Under the pieces are notes generated by a model that saw nothing but the letters and a program-made list of their open reading frames with translations, was not told where the DNA came from and did not search any database. A program made the position numbers and the translations under genes. This document shows positions 52,542 through 63,702 of a stretch of 64,000 nt of DNA, in pieces. Position 1 is the first letter of the stretch. Every line of letters starts with the position of its first letter. Origin of the DNA: Ancylostoma caninum. Lineage: Eukaryota > Nematoda > Chromadorea > Rhabditida > Ancylostomatidae. The stretch is from assembly GCA_037903475.1 (NCBI GenBank), contig JBAJFG010000633.1:434001-498000 (forward strand), in the 5' to 3' direction.

Positions 52542-53804
52542 CAGGGTGCGGCTTAAATACTGTGTCAAACTTTGTCGCAAACTCCATCCCCATTGCAAAA
52601 AGCTCTTTGCCCTAAATTTCATATCTGAAATTGCTATCCATTTTTCTGCATTACCTCCTAGTTTCGTAACCTCACATCAACATTCCACGTTATAACAAGT
52701 CCAAATTTGAAAAGAACCAAGATCGAGCTATGAAGCGTCACCGTACAATCTTTTTCTTGATCGCCTATTTTCTGCAGCAAAAAGACTGCGCCGCCCATTC
52801 TGCAGTACGATGCTCTGCTGTTGAAGGGCTGTTCTCATATACATGCCACACGGATGTCGCAGTTCTAATTTTCGAGAAAGTTCACGAGAAACGAACTCGT
52901 TTCAAAAATGCGAGGTAGAGGAGTTAGGTGCACACAGAGCCGTGATCTTTGCAGAGGGCGATTAATTCACCTGCTGATGAGGAAGTCCAGACGGAGCACT
53001 GCAAGCACTAGGAGCAGCATGTTCACAACTAAGCGCGTCAGCACGAGAGAAGGCAGAATTTAGTTATGTTACCTTGGAGGGCCGCAAAAATTAGGCACCT
53101 TAAGACGATGATCTTTTTCTCAATGTGGGACAGAGCTTCATCAGCGGAAATTGCGTAGTGTAAGGGCAGTTCTCCAAGACATCAGATGGGGTAGGAAAGG
53201 CCTCTCTTGCAGATCACATCTGACCTACATCATCACTGAAGCTGATGTTTCTGAAAGTGACCATAAGCCCCAGTTCGATGTTGAATTAAACTTGGGAAAA
53301 CAGATCTATTCTGGAAAAAGGGTAGTTTTGTAAAGTAGGTATAGCTGCTAGTTCACCCATTAAAAATGGGTCCGCTAGGACAGCAGTCCTCCAAGAAACG
53401 AGGCGCAGAAGAAAAAGTGACCGTTTCTGAACCAACTCCACGAACTCATACCGGCAGAGGAATCGTGTGCAAACTTCCTTGACATCGATCGTATGGATGT
53501 GTCAACTGGTAATCGTAGAGGTGTAGACATGCGCTCACTAACCCACCGCTGCTACGAATCTGGGATCGCTCAGAGAAAACAAGGAGGAAGAAAACATCCG
53601 GAATTTTTTTCGGACCTCAGTGGTCGTACATGCTTTAGGTGTAACCTCCGTCGCGAAGGCAGAAGGATGCCACGTTAAACGTATCCCAGTGTGTTTAATT
53701 TCTAAGAGTCTAGGTAAATAATACTGAAAAGGAATAAGAGTTTCAGCTTCTGTGACAAAAGTTATTAACAAATATTTTTGACACAGTATTTATGCCGCAC
53801 CCTG
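52542..53804. mobile_element. Tc1/mariner-type element with TIRs, internally degenerate
   Basis: Terminal inverted repeats of about 29 bp begin CAGGGTGCGGCTTAAATACT / CAGGGTGCGGCATAAATACT and continue with GTGTCAAA. TA duplications are at 52540-52541 and 53805-53806. The 1263-bp length would fit a transposase gene, but only short frames remain (for example 52730-52918, 53151-53333 and 53493-53678, all +), with no DDE motif recognised. It is therefore decayed or non-autonomous. Confidence 0.75.
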
Positions 53805-53806
53805 TA

Positions 53807-54390
53807 CATATGTAAGTACATGACTCTGTAAAGGAACTGAGAAAGAAGATAATAATAGAGGAGGCGTGCCAGAAAAAAAAAGGAGAGAAAAGCAGGAAAT
53901 AGATGAGGAATCACGCTCATAATCGGAAGTACTGAACAAGGTCATTCTTTTGCTTCTTCAGCAGTAAAGCTTGAGAGAAATCTCTGTTTGTATTAGGAAG
54001 CACGACCAGACCGACGAGTAAGTTCGAGATATTTCTTTTAGCAAGTGTTTATGGAACTTCGGATGCGCTCACCTGGGGAACATCTGTTCCATTATTGTAG
54101 GAAAGCCGCTGCTTGACTGACAACAGTGAAGAAGGAAATTGAAAGTCCTAAAAAGTCTGACGTATTGCGGGAGCAAAAAACTGCTGCCAATTATCGATGT
54201 TCATACGCTTACACATCCAATATTTTTGAAAATATGCATGTGTTGTCTTGGCTGTCTCCTCACTCCTCCTTTCGCCCGAATTTCCAGTGTTCTTGTAGGG
54301 AAAGCACTGCTCTGAAGTTGAGGTGTGCTGTTTAGACAGGAGAGTGATAGCGTAGATATCACGGTGGCGATCGCAGTCAGGAGCTAGTGA
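53807..54390. other. No recognised gene
   Basis: Nothing supported beyond short frames. Confidence 0.4.
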
Positions 54391-54438
54391 GGTGGGGAGG
54401 GGGAGGGGGCGGGGGTGGGGCAGGACGGAGGGGAGGGG
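54391..54438 (+). other. G-quadruplex candidate
   Basis: Runs GGGG-A-GGGGG-A-GGGGG-C-GGGGG-T-GGGG separated by single bases, followed by more GGGG runs to 54438. This satisfies a very stable intramolecular quadruplex pattern. Role unknown. Confidence 0.6.
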
Positions 54439-54621
54439 TCCCGCGGCGGAAACAAAAACTGTGGACTTCTCTATAGGGAGAGCATGAGAGCAAGAATATT
54501 AGAAATGAATATTTCTTACAGTTGTTCACATTTTGGAAAAGAGTTTTTCAATTCGTGGAAATGATTTTGGGGTAGTTTTCTTCAATTGCCAAGCTTCTTC
54601 AACCTCTTTCTTGTTCAGTTA

Positions 54622-55060
54622 CTAAACGCTTGAAAATTTCCAAGCCATTTTCGGATAAGGAGGATGGTGGGAAACTGGTCCGATACAATCGCACGTCACC
54701 GTCTCATTGGAGCAAGATGAGGCTATGAAGGCAAACCCAATCATTTCCCCTTGTAATGCGGAACCCAACGATGCTTCATCGTACATGTCCGGCAAACCAT
54801 TGACCATGTCCCAGATATACTTTGACTCATCGACGCGTGGGGTAAGTCGCAGGGATGGGCGGAAGTACTGCATGAAATCGGAAGTTGGAAGTTGGGGGAA
54901 GTTCAAAATCTGGCGAAATTTCGAGCGATGAATACAGCACGTCTGAGTTGGCGTGACCCAACGACTGCCAATCGTCCAGAAATCTATTATAGAAGTCAGA
55001 AGCTCGCATGAGGCAAGAATTCAAGAACTTCCGACTTCCGGAAACCGGAATTCCGCTCAT
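54622..55060 (-). pseudogene. Unrecognised decayed coding sequence
   Basis: Two minus-strand frames overlap. 54827-55060 reads RASDFYNRFLDDWQSLGHAN and SDVLYSSLEISPDF; 54622-54906 reads FMQYFRPSLRLTPRVDESKY, IWDMVNGLPDMYDEASLGSA and EMIGFAFIASS. Amino-acid composition looks genuine, and a one-base shift near 54895-54906 would connect them. The family is not recognised. It could be a host gene fragment or a retroelement remnant. Confidence 0.3.
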
Positions 55061-55489
55061 CCCTGATGAGTCGGTGTAAGATCGCGTTTCGCTAGGTTAT
55101 TTGACCAAAACAGGCTGCACAACACATGGTCATGGATCCTCCTATACATGGGGCATTCGGCCGATGTTTCGTCATAGGTGTATAGATGTAGTGGAAGTCG
55201 GGTGCATTCGGGATTTCGCGGCGGGACCAGCAGCTAGCGGTCTCGAGCGCTCCAGGCGAGACAGTGTTTACAACGATTTGACGATGCGTTGCAGCAATGT
55301 ACGGAGCAGAGTCGCCCCTCTGCTGGAGCTTTGCTGCTGACTTCACCTAACTTGGAACAATGGACGATAACCACTTCGAAAAGAAGTGTGCATACCGTGG
55401 AGGATATATCGAATGATCCACTCGGTGTCCTCACTTGGGAGATCCTCTTTGGGCATCTCTATTTGAGGACCCTTGGGGGTTATGCAGCT
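55061..55489. other. No recognised gene
   Basis: Short frames on both strands without motifs; possibly further remnants of the minus-strand sequence to the left. Confidence 0.3.
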
Positions 55490-56675
55490 TGAGGATCCGT
55501 CTTGATTTGTCTGTTTTTAAGGATGGCAGTACAATCAAATGCACAGGATGAAGAACGCGTCATCGTGAGCTGTTGTGACATTTTCTGGAACCAGTTGTGC
55601 AACTTGTGCAGTTGATCAAACTTTCTGAATATTTCCTCACTTTGTTCCATCACTTTCGAGATTTGCAAAGAGTGCGGGAGCAGTGATGACGGACAGATGA
55701 GCCGGGGCCTCGTTGTCCAGAAAAACATCATGATAGATCTAGAAAGACTCCGCCATGGCTCAGTAGTGGGAAAACGGCAGTATATGGGTCCATTGATGGA
55801 GAAAGGGCCCGTCATGGCCCAACACTGGGAAAGCGGCAGGGTACGGGTCCATCGATGGAGAAAGGGTCCGCCGTGGCCCAATAGTGGGGAAAACGCCAGG
55901 ATGCGGGTCCATCGATGGAGATTAGGTCTGCAGGAGCCCATAAACGGGGAAAAGCCAGGCGACGAGTCCACAGACGGGAATTGGATCTGCTCTGGCTCAA
56001 TACCTGAGAAAACGCCAGGATACGGGTCCACGGATGGAGACTGGGCCCGCAAGGGGCTGAGTAGTGGGGAAAGCGCCGGGATACGAGTTCCACCGATGGA
56101 TCGGGTCCGCGCTGACCCAGTAGTGGGAACAACGCGAAGAAACAGATCCACAAATGGAGGATGGGTCTGCCCTGGCCCAACAGTGGGATAAGCGCCAGGA
56201 TACGGGGGCACTGATGGAAAATGGGTCCGCCGTGGCCCAGTAGTGGGGAAAACGCCAAGATGTACGTCTGACGGTGGAGTAGGGGCACGCTACGCGCTTA
56301 CTCGTGTCTCAGTCGACCATCTCTTCTTCCTCTCTGTTGGCTGTGCATAACGGGTCCATAGGCATGTAAGAAATGTGACAAAAAGGAGTAGGTGTTATCA
56401 GTGCATCGGAAATTAGCTTTGCATGTAGTGTTGATTGCGTGATTAGGAATTTGCAGGCAAGGCTAGGATGGCAAGAAGACTTGAAGCCCGACGTTGGCGA
56501 GGCGGACAAACCCGTAGAGTATACGCAACTCATAAGGAAAATTTCGTACTTGAGCTCAGCTAATGATTAGATTTGTTTTTTGCTGATTTTCTAAGCGCTT
56601 CTCACGTGTGAAGCTTTAGCACATACCTCAAGTGGCTGCCCCACCCCACTTTCTAGCGTCCCGAAGGGGCGCTAG
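55490..56675 (-). mobile_element. Minisatellite-bearing element E5
   Basis: A minus-strand copy. The tail (55600-55690) has CTTTCGAGATTTGCAAAGAG and TGCGGGAG, matching 37087-37110 of E4. The array of about nine ~60-bp units is at 55735-56280 (GGGTCCATCGATGGAGAAAG, GGTCCGCCGTGGCCCAATAG, TGGGGAAAACGCCAGGATGC). The head lies at 56520-56652, and the terminus is a 23-nt hairpin at 56653-56675 (CTAGCG...CGCTAG with CCC/GGG inner pairs). The hairpin is intact and the array well preserved, so this may be the youngest copy. Confidence 0.7.
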
Positions 56676-58043
56676 TCTCCTCATAGTTTTCAATAGAAAT
56701 CGCTTGGAATACATGCAAGAATCGTGCACTCAACTTCAGCAACATTAACGGCATATCGCTGTAACAATACACAGATTTAGTGGAATAAACGATGCAATAA
56801 GGTGTGTGTAATTTGTAATGCATGACCTGAGCAAAAACATGACCGCACCTATTGTGTCCCGTTAATGGAGTGGTAGCCGCCTTTGATTTACGCGTCACTT
56901 TTTCTGTCCTGGCATTCTCCACTTAGGCACAAACGGTTTCCTTTTTGAGCGCTGGAAATTTACGAACGCTATTACAGTTTATGAATAGTATGGTACAATT
57001 TACGGAGATATTGGTGTCGTGGGAAAGAATGCTAACATCTACCCCTATATTTATCAGTCATCGCATCATAATTTTATTTCAATGTGCCCTATATAATGTT
57101 ACCGTTATTTCGAGGTGCTTCGAGGTGCTTTCAAGGATTTTAAGTGCTCGCCGATAAATTGTGGGAAGGGCAGGGCTTGTTTGTTCGTGTAGCTACTTAT
57201 TTGTTATTTACTTATTATTTTTGCTCTATAGCTGTAAGATGAACCATACATAACAATAGTAACAATATCTTATAACATTGCCTACTAATAACAAACATAA
57301 AACAAAACATTATTCATTATTTAATTTATTCAAATACAGCCGGGACCAATTTTCGTTCTCACCATTTCATAGGGTTCGAATCTATCAAAGTGTACATTTA
57401 TTCGGATTGTCCTTGATGGGCTAGTTAACTTTTCAATGTCATTCTTCATTTTTATTTCTTATTTTGGTTTTTCTTCCCGTTTTGAAACTTATCTATCGTT
57501 TTGTGGAAAAATTCAATAATGTTGGCAATTTATTTAAAGGTTTCTGTAACATTTGTGGCCTGTGTAAAGAAATTTTGAAATCTTTGAAGTTTAGTTGGGG
57601 TTTATTCGAACTAACTAGGAACCTATGAAATCTGGAAATTTCGAGGAGACCGTTTTAAAAAACCTCCGGTGACGGGGTAGGTACATATTTTTGAATTACA
57701 AATTTTTCTACGGGTTTGAAATGATGAACTTGAGCAAATCCAACATCATTATCACGGGGGTTAACAAAATTATTCCAAAAGGGTTTCGTTTGCATGAGAA
57801 CTGGTCCCCGGATGGTATTGAGCGCAAAGATAACAGAATAATCAAATTTTGCAAATAAGTTCCGTTTTACGCGTGCGTAAAGCGTCATTGCAGCTCCAAC
57901 GAGGGACAATACCCGTGTCTTTAAAACAGAATTTTTGTAGGTGTCACAAACACCAACACGATACGATATTATAATCGTTTCATGGAATGGTAAGAAGGAG
58001 AATTGGTCCTCAGGTGTTCCTGAGTGCAGTGCTTGTGCGTGTA
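56676..58043. other. No firm gene; one unassigned ORF
   Basis: 57655-57909 (-) reads MTLYARVKRNLFAKFDYSVI, then FALNTIRGPVLMQTKPFWNN, with coding-like composition but no recognised family. The rest is AT-rich without features. Confidence 0.25.
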
Positions 58044-58070
58044 TTAGGTTGGCGAAAAGGTCCTGGCCAT
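58044..58070 (+). repeat. Solo mariner-like terminal repeat
   Basis: TTAGGTTGGCGAAAAGGTCC, then TGGCC, preceded by TA, resembles mariner inverted-repeat ends. No partner end was found within a few kilobases, so only one end or a fragment remains. Confidence 0.35.
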
Positions 58071-60625
58071 AATTTTTCGAAAAAAAATTTATTCGAAAAT
58101 TCGATAGTTAGAGTTGTGTGACCTACGTATTTCTAATCGAATTTCATCACTACAGATACATATGGTCGCCGGTTCGATCCTCTCTTACGCTTTTTTGAGG
58201 GTTTCTTTAAGAGGGTATCATTTCAAGTTCTAGAAAAAAACTTCTACATACATATGTGATGTGTTTCGTATGTTTGATAGTTTGACTTTCAATAAACTTG
58301 AAGCTCAGTAGGCAGGTGGTGTGGTTTTTGTTACATCACAAGCAGGTGTGGAGCCCTTCAGAAGTCTTTCGACCTGAATGTGCCTGAGCTTTAATGAAAG
58401 TTTCCTAATGCAGGACTTCCGCTCCCGTAGCAATGAGGAGTGATGTTCCGTGGACATTTTCCAACGGAAAACTAGTTGTCAGCATCCGACTTTCTTGGCA
58501 ATATGATGAATCAAGCGTAGTGCTTCTCATCAGAAGCTGAGGTTCTCCTTCTAATTTTTGGTATTGATGTAGGAAAAAGCGATGCAATAATGCGCGTTTT
58601 CGTGAGATTTCTGAGAATGGTTGGACTACAGCTCACGTGGAACCCTATGTCGAGTGGAATGGTATATGTACTTTGTGGGTCGCTCATGTGTAGTCAGCAT
58701 CAGTGAAGGAATTATTCACTAAGCCTAACGTGAAACACAACTTCAACAAGCAATTAGTTCCTTTCACCCCAGCTTCCCAATACAAGTAACTTCAGCAACT
58801 CGCGTAGTTGTTCATGTAAACAATTACTCATTTTTTGTGTCTATTCAGTGTGCGTCCGTTTGGGACAATCTCAGTTACAAGCGTTCAACTAAAACTTTTT
58901 CTGATAATATTGTTCCAGTATTCTCTGCCGAAGATAACAGAAGATTAAGTGATCTCCAGACAAAGACTACTGGGTAATCATGAGTTCTTTTCTGAAAATC
59001 TGATTGATTCCCGAGAATTCTCAAACTTTCCCTGACACCTCTTCAGAATGTCGAAGATCTAGGTCATTTTCCGAGAATTTTGTAGTTTTAGAATGCTGCT
59101 ACTCTAAGAAAGTCCTTCTAATGAACTTCTTGCCAACAGATCAGAATTTAATTGAAATCACCCGGTCTGAACTAGAGATCCTTCACGTGAGCAAGAAGGT
59201 GATCCGTGACTGGCGCTCATCTGTGCGATTTTTAGACATTTGAAGAGTGGAATTTCATTTTGGATTTCCGGTCGTCCGGTACCCCTCTTCGGCAGATTTC
59301 CAGTCCCCTCTTTTTAAACCTCCCTCTTCCTCCTTCGCCCCCCCCCCCACTTCTGGAGTCGCCACTGGCTAGGAGGATCTCCACAGAACAATGCAATGTG
59401 AAAAACATGTGGCAGCTGAGCATTACCATGTTTTATCCCTTATTTTGCTTTGTACGTTAGAAATATTGGCAGGTCCTAGACTTTCTCGCCATGCTGATCC
59501 AGCTCACTAATGTTCCGAAACCCGTGTTTGAGAAGGTCCAAAGTGCAGAATTTGCAGACCATTTGCAAACCAATTTTGGTGGCAATCCTTTTTCCACAAC
59601 GTGCCTCCTCATATCCTCGCCGTTGAGTGATGTGTTTCCGCTCTACTTGCAGGATACATACATATCTTTCAGTGTTTGAAGATCTCTCTGTATGCCACTA
59701 GTTCTACTCTTTCCGCATGTCTGCACTTTCAAAATTGTAGTGCAGATACCGAAAACTCATTAAGACGATTGACAGTTACTCGTGTTTTTTTGTAGCTTAT
59801 AGGAATGGCTTCCGCACATTTCCTTGGACATTCCCGATTTGTATAAAACAGACGCATTGGAAACTCTCAGGACCGGTTTTTTAACGGATCGCGTGAGACT
59901 GTTTTGCAATTTTTTTACACCTTGTGTTGCTGGCTATTGAACAGAATCCTCCATTTCTAATTTGATGTCTTCTGAATCCTCAGCAATAAGAAACAACAGC
60001 TTGTTCAGTCAATGTTCCGGTTCCCTCCCCTCTAAACTAAGGACACGCTTGATCGAAATGAAGATGAATCACTTCTAGAAGTAAAGAACAAACCCCTCAG
60101 GCTCTTACCAACTTACATGCAAAGAACAAAGCTGTTTTTAGAAATAGCTTGCAGAACAATGTTCCTGAAATGGGCGGTGCGGCCAATACCTATGATTGGC
60201 CACTTCATCTAGCTGACCAATAAGAGAGCTTGTCCGCATCATCCACGAAAGGCACAACGCCCCACACTTCAAAAACTATCAGAGAGGATTTACCTTATTA
60301 TCGTGCAGTCCTACTTCGATTTTTCCCGTTGATATACCGTTGTGAGGCCATCACCTTTAGAAATTGTTGCCGAATCGATTGCACCTACAAAATTTACGTA
60401 GAAGCTAGACGTTGCCTTCTAAGGAGAGGGTCATTTAGTTGTATCGGTTTCAGAGACGATCATCTCAGAACGATCATTTCTTCATTTCGACTTTGATTCG
60501 TTCTCCTCATTGTTACATAGATCTCTTTTTTTCATCCGAACGAATGCACATAGCCTTCTGACTACCCGCATACTTCCTGCTTTGCGCGTTCGGTTCAGTT
60601 AGCAGCGATTGTATTAGGTGTTAAC
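58071..60625. other. No recognised gene
   Basis: A GGTTCGATCC box with a T run follows at 58161-58188 but lacks tRNA stems. A right-end fragment of the hAT MITE family (C run plus GTCGCCACTGG) lies near 59335-59369. Otherwise short frames only, for example 60230-60496 (+). Confidence 0.3.
60618..60625 (+). repeat. hAT MITE target duplication, left
   Basis: GTGTTAAC, repeated at 60862-60869. Confidence 0.85.
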
Positions 60626-60861
60626 CAGTGGCGGACGCAGAAACGAGGGGCGGGGGGGGGGAGGGGGCGTGGGAAGAAAAGTTGGGTCTCCGCCGCTTTG
60701 GGGACCCAGATGGAAAATAAAATTAATGAAAACATTAATTTATATTAAAAATAATAATAAAAATAAACAACTAAATATAAACTAATACAACATTTTTATT
60801 TGTATTGTAAAGTCATTTCGGGAACCCCCCCCTCCGCCTCCCTGCCCTGCGTCCGCCACTG
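60626..60861 (+). mobile_element. hAT-type MITE with perfect 8-bp target duplication
   Basis: A 236-bp element: CAGTGGCGGACGCAG at the left, CTGCGTCCGCCACTG at the right, flanked by GTGTTAAC on both sides. Eight-base duplications and CAGTGGCGGA-type termini are typical of hAT elements. The subterminal region is G-rich (GGGGCGGGGGGGGGG) on the left and C-rich on the right, and the centre is A/T-rich. Non-autonomous. Confidence 0.88.
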
Positions 60862-60869
60862 GTGTTAAC
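60862..60869 (+). repeat. hAT MITE target duplication, right
   Basis: GTGTTAAC, identical to 60618-60625. Confidence 0.85.
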
Positions 60870-61531
60870 ATGAGTCCTTACGCTTTTTTTCGAATGCACT
60901 TTTCTCTACCTATTTGGCATCTTTCGGGTGCATCTCATGTTCGAATCGAAAGCGCTATTCTTCCTCTATAAGAATAATGTAAATGTTTCTTAACCATAGT
61001 TTGCTTGAGTATTAAGCCTGCGAAGTGGACCAATGAGTTAATGAAAACAGCGCTACCGACAGCCACCTATCCTGTCAATCAGATGAAGCTCGAAAGGCTA
61101 TCAAAACTGGCCAAGTGATCTGTGATGAAAGAGATGTTCTGCTTCAAATGACTGGTCATCAGCGATTTCCTAAGAACAAAGAAGGCATACATATTTGGTC
61201 TCGATGACACCAACCACTTCGACCGAACAAATTTCTTATACGAAGAACCGTGAATTGCTCCGAACGAATCGCATGGTCTAGATGGACATCATACTTCTCA
61301 AAGCCACTAAATAACTGAGGTAGTTCTGCTAAATGAATCGAATGTCGAGGATCTAGTCATCCTACCCCATGATGGCCTCGAACCACACCAACCGAAAATC
61401 GTCAAACTGGCGCTCCAACAGCTCCACTGATGGTGTTCTTCAGCGTTTATATTCCACAGAGCTCGCAGGCTCAAACAGCATGGGATGCTTTCTGATCTCT
61501 ACTGAATACAAGGAGGAAACTGGGTTTTTCC
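60870..61531. other. No recognised gene
   Basis: Upstream flank of the second retrotransposon. No endonuclease motifs are readable, so the element is probably 5'-truncated near 61.59 kb. Confidence 0.35.
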
Positions 61532-61586
61532 TTGAACTGGCGTTTTTCCTCTTACCAGGGAAGGACACCGGGGGGTCCGACAACAC

Positions 61587-62416
61587 GTGAAGAAATGTGG
61601 GTGTCACATGCAGTTTTTCATGCTGATCTCAAATCCGTTACATTTATCCACTGCAGAGCTCTCTGTGGAGATTTACATGAGTTTTGCAATGTTCTTTACA
61701 CCATCTTTGAGAAATGCGTCCCCATCCGCACACAACACACACCTAATGCCCGTTTTCCAATGTACATCAAGAAGTTATTTATGTATAGAGAATTTCTTTT
61801 CCTCCGTCTACATAAGCAAGTCGTTGAAAACAAGTACACTAAAATATCCAAGAGACTGAGTCGCCTCGTCGACAAGTTTTTGAGGAATCAGGAAAAACGA
61901 TTGCTTTCGAAGATGAAGGGGAAAAAGTTTTATAGTTTCGTCAATTCCCGTTTAAAGGATAAACCTCCGAAAATCCCGTCGTTCGTCAACAGTTTTGGTG
62001 AACGTGCTCTAACAGATATACAGAAAAGTGAAGTTTTAGCAGATTACTTTTTGTCGGTTTTCACCAACGACGATGGAACTCTACCTGATGTCTTGAACGG
62101 TGGTAGAGGTTATCCACCTATAAATGATTTCCTCATAATGCCACAGATGGTGTTGAAGTTCATGAAAAAACTAAAGCTATCGTACTCACTAACTTTCGAT
62201 GCCATTCCACAGGCCGTCTTCCTCAAATGCTGTCATGAACTCTGTTTGCCGCTTGCCCATATATTTAACTGTTCCCTTAGCCTCGGTTCTGTACCTACTC
62301 TGTGGAAAAAATCACTGATTACGCCAATTAACAAACGTCCTTCCCCGATATCTCCAGCGGACTTTCGCCCAATTTCCATCCCAGTACTGCATGTAAAATT
62401 ATGGAGAGATGTATAA
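61587..62416 (+). pseudogene. CR1/Sam-like retrotransposon, ORF2 N-terminal RT part
   Basis: The frame runs from about 61532 and gives recognisable homology from VSHAVFHADLKSV onward. It covers the linker between endonuclease and RT (KKLFMYREFLFLRLHKQVVE, VLADYFLSVFTNDDGTLPD) and the RT fingers (WKKSLITPINKRPSP, SPADFRPISI). This parallels 7771-9890 of the other CR1/Sam-like copy (LLADEFCDVFTEDDGTLP). The APE endonuclease is absent, indicating 5' truncation. A one-base frameshift near 62375-62400 separates it from the downstream catalytic frame, overlapping it by 16 bp. Confidence 0.8.
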
Positions 62417-63702
62417 AAGAAAAAATTGACGAATTTCTAAATGCTCACAATGTCATACCCTTGCAGCAGTTCGGCTTTTGCAAAGAGACTTCAACAACTG
62501 ACTTGCTTCTACAGAGTACATTTGACTGGAACGCTCACCTATCAACACGCAACAACGTTGATATCATCTACTTTGATATCTCCAGAGCGTTCGACACTGT
62601 GTCACATTGTAAACTCCTTTGGAAGCTTGAACATCTTGGCATTTGTGGGAACATTTTGAAATGGCTTACATCATTCCTTATGGGGAGAACCTTCTCCGTC
62701 AGAGTGAACGATTCTTTCTCACAAGAGAGAGAAGTGATAAGTGGTGTTCCACAGGGTAGTGTATTGGGACCGCTCCTATTTAATCTTTACCTCTCTGACC
62801 TTCCTACCGCATTGAATCATGATAGCAGTATAAAATTGTTGATGTTCGCCGATGATATAAAATTGTATGCTGGTTACGGACTGAAAGAAAAGGAAGAAAT
62901 AACAGAGAAGTTACAAGTAGCCATCCGTAAACTTATGTCATATATGAATTCATGGCAGCTAACTATATCCTTATCGAAAACCCATGTAATGCATCTCGGT
63001 CGAAGTAACCCCAAGGTACCCTATTGGTTGAATTCGGACACTCAGATTTCAGAATGCAGTAATACTAAAGACTTGGGAATCAGTTACGATAATAAACTAT
63101 CTTTTGATAGACACATTGAAGGAATTGTTATGAGGGCTAGGATAGTGATGTTTCGTCTACTCAAAATCTTCAAAAATAACTATCCTATGCTGCACTGCAA
63201 ACTGTTCAAGTTGTACGTTCTGCCAATATTAGAACACAATTCAATGATTTGGAATCCATACCAAGCGAACAAAATTGCTCTTGTTGAAAGTGTTCAGAGA
63301 ACTTTTACCCGAATCATCTGCCGCAGGTGCTTCCCACAACAATTCGCTGAAAATTCCATGAGTTACGAAGACCGCATGCGCAAATTAGGCCTAGAAAATC
63401 TTAATCTGAGAAGGAAAGCAGTGGATATTTTTTATTTGTGGAAAATGTGGAATGGACAAACTCGTCTTCGTCTCTCTAATTATTTTGTGATGAAACCGTG
63501 TCGGGGAAGACTTGGAAACTTTCACTTACACGTGCCAGTAATGATAAGAAGTGAAAGGCAGTTACGTTCATATTTTATGAGAGCTGGTAACTTCGCGAAA
63601 CTGCTTCCAATTGATTTTTTCAGTAAGAAGTGTACTGTGAAGAAAATTTTGATGAGCAGAGAGCTGAGGTTATTATTGCAGAAGAATGAAGAACGCTTCT
63701 GA
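62401..63702 (+). pseudogene. CR1/Sam-like reverse transcriptase, catalytic part
   Basis: 433 uninterrupted codons. Palm motif A is IIYFDISRAFDTV (Asp59, Asp65), the B region is SGVPQGSVLGPLLFNLY (about 114-130), the catalytic box is FADDIKLYAG (149-152), and motif D/E follows with SWQLTISLSKTHVMHLG. Then come thumb sequence (KDLGISYDNKLSFDRHI) and the usual C-terminal region (LYVLPILEHNSMIWNP, SVQRTFTRIICRR, YEDRMRKLGLENLNLRRK). All RT catalytic residues are present, but the frameshift before it and the lack of an endonuclease make the copy inactive. The 3' untranslated region begins at 63703, and no terminal repeat tail is reached clearly before the window ends. Confidence 0.88.

Noticed and set aside
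55812..56288. Proline-rich open frame of 158 codons on the minus strand (and 55697-56191 plus, 2678-3217, 37185-37607)
   Set aside because: They lie entirely in ~60-bp tandem arrays; the near-multiple-of-three period keeps frames open on both strands.
58150..58190. tRNA 3' half with T-run terminator
   Set aside because: Only a B-box-like GGTTCGATCC is present; no upstream A box or paired acceptor stem.
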